A stretch of 64,000 nucleotides of DNA, taken from contig JARGXX010000115.1 in assembly GCA_030374765.1 (NCBI GenBank), positions 1,589,501 to 1,653,500 on the forward strand, in the 5' to 3' direction. The DNA is from Agarophyton chilense. Its lineage: Eukaryota > Rhodophyta > Florideophyceae > Gracilariales > Gracilariaceae. This document shows, in pieces, positions 1 through 10,569 of this stretch; within the stretch, counting starts at the first letter, position 1, and each line of letters begins with the position of its first letter. Under the pieces are notes generated by a model that was given only the letters and a program-made list of their open reading frames with translations, searched no databases and had not been told where the DNA came from. The position numbers and the translations under genes are program-made.

Positions 1-324
1 CGCTGAAGGGCGATGACAAGTATTGTGGGCACACGCGTCAGGCGCGCGCAGTGTGGAGACGGTGAGCGGTCAGGAAGCGGCTGTTTTTGGACGCAGGAAT
101 ACACGTGGTGGGGATAGCGGTGCGATTGGGGGGCTGTGTGGTGGGGATTGGCGCGACTGAGAGGGGCAAGGGCGGCGTGTGACCGGTGCCTGGCGGCGGA
201 GAGTTCTTTTTGAATGGCTCTTGGTGAGGCACCGGTAACGGCATCGGTGTATACACGCGTCAGCCGTGTCACACAATCACGTTTCACACGACGGGTCATC
301 GCCGCCAGCGTGCCGTTGCCACCG

Positions 325-344
325 CGAACGTTCGAGAGACTTCG
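325..344 (+). promoter_or_regulatory. Heat-shock element upstream of HSP70
   Basis: Four alternating 5-bp heat-shock-factor units lie in perfect register: GAA at 326, TTC at 331, GAG (one mismatch) at 336 and TTC at 341. A further TTCtcGAA pair lies at 415-422. The element is about 290 bp upstream of the HSP70 start codon and about 130 bp upstream of a TATA-like box. HSF binding is inferred from the known nGAAn consensus. Confidence 0.75.
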
Positions 345-471
345 ACCCGCATCGCGAAACGAGCAGAATGCACACGTGGATGCGCACCGACCGTCGTCTA
401 GACTGTTCCGCACATTCTCGAAAGCCCCACCATTGCGTTGATCCGTCCACGCGCCTGCCGTCCCTTGTCAC

Positions 472-478
472 TATTTAA
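472..478 (+). promoter_or_regulatory. TATA-like box of HSP70
   Basis: TATTTAA lies downstream of the heat-shock elements and about 150 bp before the ATG at 627. That spacing would give a 5' leader of roughly 120 nt. The leader is pyrimidine-rich. Confidence 0.45.
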
Positions 479-626
479 CCGCTGCCGCTTCGCTCCAGTT
501 CTTCTTGAAGTTGCGACCAGAGAGACATTATTTTCTATCAACACTTACCCCGTCCGCCAGCCTTACTCCCGTTTCGCTAATTTCCTTCTCCATTTCCTCT
601 GCAATTTTGTTTACCTCTTCTTCATC

Positions 627-2630
627 ATGAGCAGTGCCGTGGGCGGACCTTCCATCGGTATTGACCTTGGAACAACATATTCATGTGTTGGTGTATGGCA
701 GAACGACCGCGTTGAGATTATCGCCAATGATCAGGGCAATCGAACCACTCCTTCATATGTCGCCTTCACTGACAACGAACGTCTCATTGGAGACGCAGCC
801 AAGAATCAGGTCGCCATTAACCCTTCTAACACTGTTTTCGACGCCAAGCGCCTAATCGGTCGTCGCTTTTCCGAGTCCTCCGTTCAATCCGATCGCAAGC
901 ATTTCTCCTTCGAAGTCATCCAGAAGGATGGTGACAAGCCATACATCCAGGTCATGTACAAGGGTGAGCGAAAGACTTTCTCGCCGGAGGAAATCTCTGC
1001 CATGGTTCTTACCAAGATGAAAGATGTCGCCGAATCCTACCTTGGAAAGCCCATAAAGTCGGCAGTGGTCACAGTCCCCGCCTATTTCAACGATTCTCAG
1101 CGTCTGGCAACCAAGGATGCCGGAACCATTGCTGGCATTAATGTGTCTCGTATCATCAACGAGCCTACTGCTGCAGCCATTGCTTACGGCCTGGATCGTA
1201 AGGCAAGCGGACACACTGCTCGCGAAAGAAACGTTTTGATTTTCGATCTTGGTGGTGGTACTTTTGATGTATCCTTGCTTACTATTGAGGATGGTATTTT
1301 TGAAGTGAAAGCTACTGCTGGAGACACTCATCTTGGTGGTGAAGATTTCGACAACCGTATGGTCAACCACTTCATGAACGAATTCAAGCGCAAGTACAAG
1401 AAGGACATCTCTGGAAATGCGCGTTCAGTTCGCCGTCTTCGCACCCAATGCGAACGTGCCAAACGCCAGCTCTCTTCTGCCACGCAGGCCACCATTGAAA
1501 TTGACTCCCTCTACGAAGGTACTGATTTCTATTCCTCAGTCACTCGGGCCAAGTTCGAGGAGCTTTGCATGGATCTCTTCAGAGGAACTTTGGAACCAGT
1601 GGAAAAGGTGCTGCGCGACTCCAAAATCCCCAAGGCCGATGTAGATGATATTGTGCTGGTTGGCGGATCCACTCGTATCCCGAAAGTTCAAAGCCTCCTC
1701 GTCGACTTCTTCAACGGCAAAGAGCTTTGCAAGAACATTAATCCGGATGAAGCCGTTGCCCATGGTGCCGCAGTTCAAGCTGCAATCCTAGCGGGTGATA
1801 CTTCCGAGAAAACTCAAGATCTCCTTCTCCTTGATGTCACCCCGCTGTCACTCGGTATTGAAACTGCCGGTGCAGTTATGACTGTTCTGATCAAGCGTAA
1901 CACTACTATCCCTACTAAGAAACAGCAAATCTTCTCTACCTACGCTGATAACCAACCTGGTGTGCTCATTCAGGTCTATGAAGGGGAACGTACTCGCACG
2001 AAAGATAACAATTTGCTTGGGAAATTCGAACTCTCTGGAATTCCTCCGGCACCTCGCGGCGTTCCGCAGATTGAAGTCACCTTTGACATTGATGCAAATG
2101 GCATTCTGAATGTCAGCGCAGAAGACAAGAGCACTGGTAAGAAAAATAAGATTACTATTACAAATGATAAGGGCCGCCTTAGCAAGGAAGATATTGAGAA
2201 GATGGTTCAAGATGCGGAGAAATACAAAGCCGAGGACGACGCCGCAAAGGCGAAGATTGAGTCACGGAATGCCCTTGAAAATTACTGCTACACTTTGCGA
2301 AACACTCTTAGCGAGGACAAGGTGAAGGACAAGATTAGTGAGGAAGATAAGAAGTCAATAGAAGACAAGGTCGCTGAGGTCCTCAAGTGGATGGAAGACA
2401 ATGAAACTGCAGAGAAGGAAGAATATGACGAGAAGCAAAAATCCATTGAAGCTATCGCCACTCCGATTATTACCAAGATGTACCAAAGCGGTGAGGGTGC
2501 GGGTGGTATGCCTGGTGGCATGCCTGGAGGCATGCCTGGTGGAATGCCCGGAGGCATGCCCGGAGGCATGGGTGCCGGTGGTACCACTCCAACCGGCGGT
2601 GAAGATGTCGAAATATCTGAAGTCGATTAA
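627..2630 (+). CDS. HSP70: Cytosolic heat shock protein 70 chaperone
   Basis: This 667-residue protein is an ATP-dependent chaperone of the cytosol and nucleus. The three HSP70 signatures are visible: IDLGTTYS near the N-terminus, [12 protein letters not shown] in the ATPase domain, and [12 protein letters not shown] near residue 335. The nucleotide-binding domain takes about the first 385 residues, followed by the substrate-binding domain and helical lid. The tail carries a run of GGMP repeats, typical of cytosolic forms. The frame is open upstream to 438, but I start at 627 because [17 protein letters not shown] matches HSP70 N-termini and the upstream codons read as leader. The last four residues are SEVD rather than the usual EEVD that docks TPR co-chaperones. 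The gene has no intron. The heat-shock element at 325-344 suggests stress induction. Confidence 0.97.
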   Translation: MSSAVGGPSIGIDLGTTYSCVGVWQNDRVEIIANDQGNRTTPSYVAFTDNERLIGDAAKNQVAINPSNTVFDAKRLIGRRFSESSVQSDRKHFSFEVIQKDGDKPYIQVMYKGERKTFSPEEISAMVLTKMKDVAESYLGKPIKSAVVTVPAYFNDSQRLATKDAGTIAGINVSRIINEPTAAAIAYGLDRKASGHTARERNVLIFDLGGGTFDVSLLTIEDGIFEVKATAGDTHLGGEDFDNRMVNHFMNEFKRKYKKDISGNARSVRRLRTQCERAKRQLSSATQATIEIDSLYEGTDFYSSVTRAKFEELCMDLFRGTLEPVEKVLRDSKIPKADVDDIVLVGGSTRIPKVQSLLVDFFNGKELCKNINPDEAVAHGAAVQAAILAGDTSEKTQDLLLLDVTPLSLGIETAGAVMTVLIKRNTTIPTKKQQIFSTYADNQPGVLIQVYEGERTRTKDNNLLGKFELSGIPPAPRGVPQIEVTFDIDANGILNVSAEDKSTGKKNKITITNDKGRLSKEDIEKMVQDAEKYKAEDDAAKAKIESRNALENYCYTLRNTLSEDKVKDKISEEDKKSIEDKVAEVLKWMEDNETAEKEEYDEKQKSIEAIATPIITKMYQSGEGAGGMPGGMPGGMPGGMPGGMPGGMGAGGTTPTGGEDVEISEVD

Positions 2631-2756
2631 TACTAAGAAAGTTAATGAACATAGAATATAGGCAAGATACAACTAAAAATGTAACTTGTACCTTGAACAT
2701 TTTGTACGAAGTTAATTTCAATTCTATCGCTGTAAAAGTTTTCCGCTTGTGAAGTG

Positions 2757-2762
2757 AATAAA
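2757..2762 (+). terminator. Poly(A) signal of HSP70
   Basis: AATAAA lies 127 bp after the HSP70 stop codon. It is the first canonical signal downstream, in AT-rich sequence. Confidence 0.5.
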
Positions 2763-3457
2763 CAAAGTCATTGTTTGCGAAAATCTACCTCGTTTTAGTG
2801 CCAATGCGCCACACAAATATTGGCAACTTTGGCAAATCACAACCTAATTGTGTAGAAAAACGAAAAGAAGCACTGTTACATCGAAGGAAGTGAGCGGCCC
2901 ATTGCCATAGATGCAGAACTTTCAAATAGTAGCAATGGCTAACCCCGTGTACTGCAACCAGATATATATTTGAAGCGCGAACCGATGCTCATTCGAGACC
3001 ATCCGTACCCTGGCAGCCCACTAGACGCAGCGATGTTCTACGGTCTTCGCACAGTTTCTAGTAACAATCATTCAGGAAGTAAGCAATCCTTCCACCTATA
3101 GACTCTCTAGCTTTCAGAAAGAAACCATTTCAGTAAAGCATATACAAGCTTTCACCCAGAATCGCACGCACATTTCCTCTTCAGCTACGATAACTCACAC
3201 CTTCAGTACCCACACAAATAAACTATACGATCAACTCACTCTGTACCCAGTTCTGTACCCTTTCCTTGCTCTATGTGTGGCTGATGTCTAGCAAAGAGCT
3301 AGTGCAGGCTCTCAGTTCGCAAGTCCGTCATATCGTCGCTCTTGATTGAGCCTAACGCGCTCAACCGTATTTTTCACCACCATTTGAACGTCGTACTTTT
3401 CTCCATGAAGAAACCAGTACAAGAGCTATACATTTCCATTCATGTACATAGGCAATT
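2763..3457. other. Intergenic, nothing recognised
   Basis: This gap separates the convergent HSP70 and U1-70K genes. No long ORF, RNA gene or repeat was recognised. It should hold the 3' end of the minus-strand U1-70K transcript, but no clear poly(A) signal was identified for it. Confidence 0.4.
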
Positions 3458-4138
3458 CTAGCGATCGGTACGACGCGCGGCAGAGTTGTTAGGTCCATCA
3501 AGTCGATTAGGATACCAGCCTTTCACCGTCCTCCCTCGTTCCACATCTACCATCAAACGCCGACCATCTACTTTTATTCCGTTTGCTTTGCGGTAAGCGA
3601 CTTCCACATCACGTTCTCGTTTAAATTCTATGAAAGCGTATCCTCTGGGAATACCCTCCTTGTCCTTCGGCATCAGTACCATTTTCACAGGCCCAAAAGC
3701 TTCGAACTCGTCTCGCAGTCTCGCTTCAACAGTCGTATACGCCACATTGCCAACAAACAGTGTCCTCACCGCATCGTCAGTTTTTTCATCCCCATCGCGC
3801 AATGTCGAAGGATCCCATTCAGCCCTAGCCTTCGCAATCACCGTGTGCACCTTGCGCACCTTTTCCTCGCGAACACGCCGCCGCCGTTGCGCAGGCGTCT
3901 CGAAGTCGGTGGCAAGTGGGTCATCTTTCTGAGCTCGATTTTCCTTCGATTGTTCCCCAAACTTGTGGACCAGGGCCGCAAGTCCGGTTATGCGACGGAG
4001 CTTCCTTTTGCGTGGTGGTGGTTTGAACTCGATTGGCTTGCGTGGGGCGAAAAGTTCGATGACCTGTTTCGGAAAGCGGAAGCGCGCTTGGCCACTGTAG
4101 GCCGGGCGATTTCGATTTCCGGCATGCGGGCCTGCCAT
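3458..4138 (-). CDS. SNRNP70: U1 small nuclear ribonucleoprotein 70 kDa (short form)
   Basis: This 226-residue protein is a core U1 snRNP component that binds stem-loop 1 of U1 snRNA and helps define 5' splice sites. The N-terminal motif LFAPRKPIEF (residues 29-38) matches the U1-70K LFAPR signature. Residues 82-110 form the basic helix preceding the RRM. The RRM spans about 125-200, with RNP2 LFVGNV at 127-132 and RNP1 RGYAFIEF at 165-172. It is followed by the family-diagnostic DVERGRTVKGW at 198-208. The protein ends about 18 residues later, so the long RS/RE-rich C-terminal tail of animal and plant orthologues (human 437 aa) is absent. It points toward HSP70. The start at 4138 fits the family N-terminus, and no intron is seen. 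Confidence 0.93.
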   Translation of the reverse strand: MAGPHAGNRNRPAYSGQARFRFPKQVIELFAPRKPIEFKPPPRKRKLRRITGLAALVHKFGEQSKENRAQKDDPLATDFETPAQRRRRVREEKVRKVHTVIAKARAEWDPSTLRDGDEKTDDAVRTLFVGNVAYTTVEARLRDEFEAFGPVKMVLMPKDKEGIPRGYAFIEFKRERDVEVAYRKANGIKVDGRRLMVDVERGRTVKGWYPNRLDGPNNSAARRTDR

Positions 4139-5917
4139 GGTTGAGAGCGACTACAAAGAGGTTTGGAGACGATTGCGAGGAAGAGCGAAACCGGCAACGC
4201 GAGGGCATGCGGAAAGGATAACGATATTGCAGAAACTTCATGTACAAAAATTATTTGCAAGAGCACGAAAGATCAGAGAAGGATGGATGCCCTTCGTAAC
4301 TTTCACGGGGCACAACGTTTTGATATACGAGCAGGTTTCATATCTATCGGCGCTTTTACATTTGATCTGCTCAATCGTCTCGTGGACAAGCGATGCACTT
4401 TTGCGCGCTCTGATTTCGCATCGGCACTTTCCGCGCTGGTTTTGTTCGAGTATATTTGATTTTAGGTCTTTGAGGAACACACGTTGGGCGGGCTGGATTG
4501 TTGACGATCGCCCCCCAGGCAATGCCTGAGCACAATGCTGTAGAACTAGCTAGCCCGGTACATTTGTGTAAAACGGTTCAGAGATGGCCCATTTTCTTTT
4601 CCCCAGATTATCGAATATGCTTGTGCTTTGGGGTTTATCCTCGGTTCTGGTCGTAAATTTCCTTAGCTTGCTAATCACTGGCGAGTTTCTTGCTCGTCTT
4701 TGGTAAATCTCTATAGATTATGTATACGCGCAAGTCGTTAGTATGTCGCTTGTATGTTTAAGATTTTTCGCTAGCATGCTTTTATCATGCATGTCATTAT
4801 CAGAGTTATTGGTCAGTTTCTGAAGTGATAAAACCACTTTCTGTAGCATTATTGGGAAAATTGAAACCGTAAAGAACGCAACGAGCGTCACAAACAAGCA
4901 TTCCCGAGAGAAAACTGTACAAATTGGTGCTTCGTATCTCTGCCCTTCCTCTGACTACAACAATCGAATTTTCATCTGTTCGACACTCGCAGATAGCTGC
5001 GCATCGTAGTGGACGGTTTTCCCTGCTATTGAAGAAATATGCTAGAAGCAAACGTCTGTGTACGGTGAAGTTACTCTGAGCGATAATAATCCCGTCTTAA
5101 TTCTTCTTTTCCTCTCATCTGAATCAAATAATCTATTGTACCAAGAGTTTCTGACTAGGTGCATAAAGAGATCTCATGGGGAAAAATGTCTGCTTTGGAC
5201 TTCGAGAGAACTGAGATCCGCAGTAGTTTTCCACCCCCTAGTAGCGTTAACAGTCATGACCATCCAAGGTACTCAACACAACTTCGAACCTTTAAAGGAG
5301 AGTGACCCGGGGGAAAGCACCAAACTATTTTTTCCGGCGATGCGGATTCCGAAGCATTGTATTGCATTATTAAAAAAGGGGGCAAGTAACCACCTCTTTG
5401 ATCTGCCGGCGACGTCGACAACTTCACCCAGACCATTCGCCCGTCAAATTGCGAAAGATGTCGCGCGAAAGATGTCGCGCGAAAGATGTCGCCCAGTGAA
5501 GAAAGAAAGCCACTTGACGTCATATGCCGTACTTCCCAACGGAAATTCGGCAGTTACTGTTGAACAAATGCTTCACTAAATGCCTAACAATGCATGAAGG
5601 TAGTCTACTCCATTCCATAGAGCCGACGGTAACGTTCGACAACGCTGGAAATCTGCATTAGAACGACCACGTTAAGTATCCAAAGGTAACTCACCATGTC
5701 GCCGTGGTGCCAGTGGCGACAGATGGATGGAGATTGAAGCTATACCAGGGTCCTCACTTTCTTGGGACTGCGGTCTCAATACAGGTTTAAGACAACCTAC
5801 TCATATGGAATAGTGGGTCTTAAGACAGGTGAGTGACAACGATCGCTCTACGCCAGTTGCCCCCGCACGCGCTTTTCTACTCCCCACGTCATCGTCACCC
5901 CCCCTTCGCTCTCCCCG
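4139..5917. other. Intergenic, about 1.8 kb
   Basis: No convincing gene was found between the divergent start of U1-70K and the end of the deaminase gene. An open frame at 5058-5579 (+, 173 codons) has no recognisable family, and its C-terminal part is built on the 14-bp tandem repeat at 5451-5492. The promoter of U1-70K should lie near 4139-4400, but no TATA box is obvious. Confidence 0.4.
5451..5492. repeat. 14-bp tandem repeat, three exact copies
   Basis: The unit GCGAAAGATGTCGC occurs three times head to tail with no mismatch (5451, 5465, 5479). The unit length is not a multiple of three, so it is unlikely to be a protein repeat. Confidence 0.9.
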
Positions 5918-6529
5918 TCATCCGAGTCGCGCATTGTACACAAAGTTGCCACTGTTCGCAAACTGCTCGAATACCTTCACGGCTTCGAGTCGCAGCACAT
6001 TGCTCTTAACCAGCACGCCGCGTCGCCGCAGTTCGTCGCGCCATTCTGGGTGCACAGGGCCCTCGTCAAAGCCCGTGATCGTCTGCAACTCGTCACCCTC
6101 GCCCGCAATGACAACTCGACGCACGCCGCTCCATAACGTCGCACCCAAGCACATGGCACACGGCCGCCAGTTCACCACCAGCTCCGTCGGTGCGCTCGCG
6201 TTGCCACCAAGGTCATATGAACACGCAGCGCGTTGCGCCAGTGAAAGTGCCACTACCTCTGCGTGTGCGCTGGAGTTGTGATTGGCTTCCACGCGATTCA
6301 CTCCTATAGAAAGCAATCGATTTGAATGTTGCTCAAACACGGCGGCTGCAAAAGGACCGCCGCTCTTGTGCTGCACGTTGAGACGTGCAAAATGCAATAC
6401 AACACGCATTTTGTCGGCGTCATCGCCAAAGTGTGACGGCAAGTCATCGAGTTCAGAATCATACCAAACAGGTAGCGAGATGGTGATTGGCGACACGTCA
6501 TGGCTACGTTCTGTCATTGCGTCCGTCAC
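5918..6529 (-). CDS. Cytidine/guanine deaminase-like zinc enzyme
   Basis: This 203-residue protein has the cytidine-deaminase fold. The zinc-site signatures are complete: H89-A-E91 supplies the zinc ligand and the proton-shuttling glutamate, and P123-C-A-M-C127 supplies the two cysteine ligands, followed by LGATLWSGVRRVV. The N-terminal GGPFAAAVFE segment (57-66) and the spacing resemble bacterial and plant guanine deaminases and the tRNA adenosine deaminase branch more than CMP deaminases. The substrate is therefore open; guanine is my best guess. The length fits a single-domain enzyme, and no targeting peptide is evident. Residues 1 and 5 are both Met, and I use the first. Confidence 0.85.
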   Translation of the reverse strand: MTDAMTERSHDVSPITISLPVWYDSELDDLPSHFGDDADKMRVVLHFARLNVQHKSGGPFAAAVFEQHSNRLLSIGVNRVEANHNSSAHAEVVALSLAQRAACSYDLGGNASAPTELVVNWRPCAMCLGATLWSGVRRVVIAGEGDELQTITGFDEGPVHPEWRDELRRRGVLVKSNVLRLEAVKVFEQFANSGNFVYNARLG

Positions 6530-7037
6530 CAGCTTTCGTCGGCGACAGTCTCGGGATCAAGCCCAAGCTCATTCGTCGAAGCGAGCAGTTGCTCTCTATG
6601 ACGTTATTAAGGTTTTCGGCAAGAAGGCATCAGGCGAGAGAGGTACCCGCTTGATTTAATGCAATACGGCGCCTGTGCCTTCCATGCAGACGGACCGGAA
6701 CCTTGTACAGTGCGTGCACATGAGTGCCTTCTTCCCAGAGGCTGTGGGTGAAAGTCTCCAGTGGAGCCAGTCTCTCGTGATATGCTCACATTACCGGTAG
6801 AGCTCGATCTGCGAAAGTTTATATGTGGCTGAAGTTAATAGAAGGACGGGTTTCTTTTCCTAAACAATTTGGAAGGGCACACCATATTCAACATTTCTCA
6901 ACATTTTAGATTGACACTCAAGCTGTCATTCAATTTTATGGAAGTAGCGGTAAGGTAAACGCATTTGCCTCTACTGCTTGTGGAGTCCATTTATCGAATT
7001 CATGGAGCTGACCAGGCGAAGTCCCAGGTTTACGGTA

Positions 7038-7089
7038 CGGAGGATCAAAACGGAGGATCAAAACGGAGGATCAAAACGGAGGATCAAAA
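7038..7089. repeat. 13-bp tandem repeat, four exact copies
   Basis: CGGAGGATCAAAA is repeated four times without mismatch. It lies 48 bp beyond the stop codon of the minus-strand lipase gene, so it probably falls in that gene's 3' flank. Confidence 0.92.
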
Positions 7090-7137
7090 CGTGAGGTTCG
7101 TAGTCCAAGTGAGAATGTAAGTGGTCATGGGAAGGGC

Positions 7138-8064
7138 TTACTTGCACCTCTGGCCGATCCAGTCAGCAAACAAGAACCACATTTCCTCTTTACCTTTCTC
7201 AGTGAAAATGTTGTGCCATCGTCCAGTACCAGTCTGTAGCGTTTTGTCTTTACTGATAGCAGCGTCGTAGAAGCGCTTCGCAGCCATGGGGTGAATCAAA
7301 GTGTCATGTTCACCATGAACTGACAAAAACGAGGTGCTGAACGTATGCGCATTGTTGCTTATGTCTTCATAAGCGTCCAAAAACCCTCGCCCAACTCGAG
7401 CGCGAACACCCTCGGCATTGCAGTTGAGTTCGTCGGCTTCGAACATTGCTTGCATGTGAATGTCGGGGGATTTCGGAAGTCTCAAAACCTCGAGATACGG
7501 GAACAGCGAACTGGTTATTCCGGAAAGGGCGCGATTGATTCTACCCACCAAACCAAACATGTTCGCCGGAGGTTCGGTTGCTGCAGACGATAATGCAATG
7601 CCGGATATCAAAGTCGGCGCTTCTCTGGCTGCGAGGATGGTGACCGTACCACCCATTGAATGTCCGATGAGAAAAATCGGAATCTCGTTTTTACTGAGTT
7701 CGTGTTCGACGTTGATGTGGTTTATGTGAAGGATGGCATCATCGACAAGCGTTTTGAAGGATGGAAAGTACGCACGAACACCACTTGAACGGCCATGTCC
7801 CACATGGTCATGACCAAATACGGCGAAATTGCGATTATTTAGTTCTCTAATGAGGGAAGTATCGTTGACAGTTGTTCCCTCACCGTAGATACATCGCTTT
7901 GTCGGGGTGTCATTGCGTAAAAAGTTGTAATGAGTGTGTGAACGAAATCCGTGCTGGAGAAACACTGCAGCACGCCATGGCTGTTCAGGAAGCCAACTGA
8001 AGAGCTTTAGTTGCTCTGGTTCAAAGGATGACGGCAACGACGACTCCAAGTAGTTATAAGCCAT
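7138..8064 (-). CDS. Monoglyceride lipase-like alpha/beta hydrolase
   Basis: This 308-residue serine hydrolase belongs to the Hydrolase_4/monoacylglycerol lipase group, which releases fatty acid from monoacylglycerol or lysophospholipid. Visible elements are the oxyanion-hole HG at 38-39, the GHDHVGHGRSSG segment at 84-95 typical of this group, and the nucleophile elbow GHSMGG with S136. The acid D254 lies in HGEHD, and the catalytic H284 in RWHN. The length and residue order match the family. No signal peptide or membrane anchor is seen, so I infer a cytosolic or peripherally bound protein. Lipid-substrate preference cannot be read from sequence. A caffeoylshikimate-esterase-type activity is an alternative in this superfamily. 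Confidence 0.88.
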   Translation of the reverse strand: MAYNYLESSLPSSFEPEQLKLFSWLPEQPWRAAVFLQHGFRSHTHYNFLRNDTPTKRCIYGEGTTVNDTSLIRELNNRNFAVFGHDHVGHGRSSGVRAYFPSFKTLVDDAILHINHINVEHELSKNEIPIFLIGHSMGGTVTILAAREAPTLISGIALSSAATEPPANMFGLVGRINRALSGITSSLFPYLEVLRLPKSPDIHMQAMFEADELNCNAEGVRARVGRGFLDAYEDISNNAHTFSTSFLSVHGEHDTLIHPMAAKRFYDAAISKDKTLQTGTGRWHNIFTEKGKEEMWFLFADWIGQRCK

Positions 8065-9607
8065 AGGTGATTGTCCAAACTGAGGCAGCGGAAGCCAGTT
8101 GGCCGAGACGGAGAAACGGGGGCTGTCAGCTTCTTGACTTCGCGGCCCATTTGGGCAAGAGAATACCTGAAATTCCCATATTCTGATGCCTCTGCGCTAG
8201 AGGAGAGCTGTACCACCAAGACGGTGTGGGATGCGAGCTGCTGAACAAAATCTTTTTTAGTTAACTAGAACAGTTCCTACTGTAGCCTCCTGTAGCGCAA
8301 GCCCGCCAGCACAAAAATATGCATTGGGTGTGACGGACAACGGTGGTCGTTTTCTGCTACGCTTTCGGGTGCGTCGTCTGTCTGGACTATATCTACTCAG
8401 TACGGTGTTGCACGTGTGTATCGTGTGAGTGCATTCTCTCTCTCTAATGATGATTGGACAATATGAGGCCAATTTTTATTTGTTTAAACTTCCGCAATAA
8501 ATAAGATCTACAAGCTCTGCATAACTGTAAAATATTGTTGAACACTGCCGTTTTTGGCATCTACCTACGAAGTATATGAAAGGTTTGTCCCGGACCAGCG
8601 TTCCCTTCTGTTTACTTTGTGTTGTTCTTCTTTTTTATTCTCTCCTGCCCTAATTCTGCCGCTTGGAGGAAGGTTCTGATATTTCAGCTCGCGAAGGGCT
8701 GCCGTTGAGGACGTCTATAAAAGAAAGACAGTGCGGTGTACAGTCGAGAGAAACCCGCGAGAAGAGGGTAAATAATTGTAATGCAATCTGTTTTGGGCAA
8801 AAGCTTATGTTGAACTACAATTTGTGGCAAAATCAAACTAGTAAACGTTAACGTTCGAGAAATTTGAAATAGAATATTAATTCAATTTAAAGTTTATCCT
8901 AATCTAAAAAAAGTTAAAATAGAACGGAGCTGCTTGACTGGTGCGGTAAAGACCCTCACCAATCTCCAAGACACTATACGAGAGTTCGGAACAAGAAAAC
9001 TTCTTCTCTTGCCCGACGACTATCGAAAAATCTTCAGACTCTTCATTACAGCCTTCAACATCGGTGTCACCATCTTTTTCGTCCATGTTGTCTTTTTTTA
9101 TCATTTACGTCCATCCAGCATTATCTACTCCGTCTACATCAGTTCATCAAGATTTAATCCACGTACACCGAATCTCAATTTGCACAATTTCTGTTTCAGA
9201 GCCTCACGAGAACAAAGCCCATACAAAGGCCGACACGCCCACCAACTCAAACTACGCCACGCGATGGCTTAGCAGATAGGTTCCCGGTCTGTCACAGTGT
9301 AGACCCTCCAGCAATGTTTGAAAATGCTGAGCGGCAATTATACGCTACAAGCGCCCCGCGATCGCGTGCTGTCGTTGGAAAGAGCGTAGCTGTTGCCTGA
9401 CACTTGCGCGACCGCCTTTCCTTGGTTTTTTTCTCGCACATGGTAGCTTGCGCACTCTTCGCGCTCTTTTGCCGTAATCGCGCTTTGTGCCCGCTTTTTC
9501 TGTCTTTTTGCGACTTATCAGTGTTTTGGGCTCGTTTTTTTCTTGCGCTATGTCTGCACTTGTGGTTCGATGCCATTACACGCTTTGTCCGTGCTTGAAG
9601 CTCGTTG
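8065..9607. other. Intergenic, about 1.5 kb
   Basis: No supported gene. Open frames at 8904-9104 (-) and 8934-9272 (+) overlap each other and match nothing I know. The stretch 9400-9607 is rich in CGC and T-runs, and it resembles the right flank of the element A insertion in composition (21,595-21,720). Confidence 0.4.
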
Positions 9608-9612
9608 CCTTA

Positions 9613-10534
9613 TGTATTGCAACGCCAAGGGCGGCGGAAACACACGAAGATGTCCGAGTCTTCCTCCAAGGAGGGTAGCACGGCGACGGAGCCTCTCCAG
9701 AGTGAGCACGACTAAGTCGGGGTGTAACGCAGAGGTTCACCGGCACGCCAGGCGGGGAGAGTGCGGGATGCTAGAAGGGAGCAGACAAGGTATGAGCTGT
9801 ATTCCACGGGAGTGGGCAAGTCTCGAGATCGAGTAATGCACCCACAGGAGTGGCGGTAAACACGGTAAGCCGGCGCGCGGCACACGCGCGAGCGGCACGA
9901 ATAACCAACCACGAAGCAAAAGGGGGAGCTACCACGAGAGTGGGTAAGCGATAAAGGGGGGACCACCCAGTGGAAGCGATTGGGTGCATGGGCCACGAGA
10001 GCCAAAAGAAATATGTAGCAAACCCAATACTGGGGCGAGAACACGGCAGTGGTATGAAAGATATACACTCTAACAGCGGTGAGTCTCCTGTTGACGCAGG
10101 GTGGATAATTCTACCGTTAGTAACGCGGCTTCACCTCCGTAGAGTGTGGAGGACTCGCGAAAGCGGAAAAAGACTTAGAGCCAAGAACCCTGGTTGGGGA
10201 GGTTTACTGAGTGTCAGGGCGAGATCGCCCTGGCACTATATAGTGTAGAATACTGTAAAGAGATCTCTAACCTAGTGTAATAAAGCTAAATAAATAGAGA
10301 AATATCCAGCTATGCTGTGCCAAGCGGTCCTGGGCCACCCGTGGTACACGTGGGTAAGTCACACCCGAATCGGGGCCACGGCGCACGGCCGCCGGTGCAC
10401 TTCGCGTACAACGCGTATAAACCTGGCTACGCCAGCCCGCTAGTAGCGGTATTACTCATAGATCTCACAAGTATCGCCCGAGGCGGAAAAACAACCAAGT
10501 CCTGGAAAACGGCCCTCACGAGGGTTGCACTTCA
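9613..10534 (-). repeat. Element A 3' LTR (left copy)
   Basis: 922 bp, near-identical to 20,668-21,589. On the plus strand it starts TGTATTGCAACGCC and ends GGTTGCACTTCA. It contains a CCAAT-bearing motif at 10,021-10,037, an interrupted palindrome CAGGGCGAgaTCGCCCTG near 10,215-10,232, and an adjoining 12-bp palindrome CACTATATAGTG that could be a TATA element on either strand. Confidence 0.95.
10416..10421 (+). promoter_or_regulatory. Candidate TATA box for the antisense gene of element A
   Basis: TATAAA on the plus strand inside the LTR, about 150 bp before the antisense ATG at 10,570. The position suits a promoter firing inward from the 3' LTR on the strand opposite to gag-pol. Promoter function is inferred from sequence only. 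Confidence 0.4.
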
Positions 10535-10546
10535 TATCCCCCTCCT
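10535..10546 (-). other. Polypurine tract of element A
   Basis: Read on the minus strand, AGGAGGGGGATA abuts the TG of the 3' LTR. That is the expected site for priming second-strand synthesis. Confidence 0.75.
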
Positions 10547-10569
10547 GAGGCGCGAGTACGACATCCGCG

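Noticed and set aside
852-1370. 172-codon minus-strand frame inside HSP70
   Set aside because: Shadow of the conserved HSP70 coding sequence; no recognisable content.
5058-5579. 173-codon plus frame upstream of the deaminase
   Set aside because: No family resemblance, uneven composition and the C-terminal part comes from a 14-bp tandem repeat; kept only as part of the gap.
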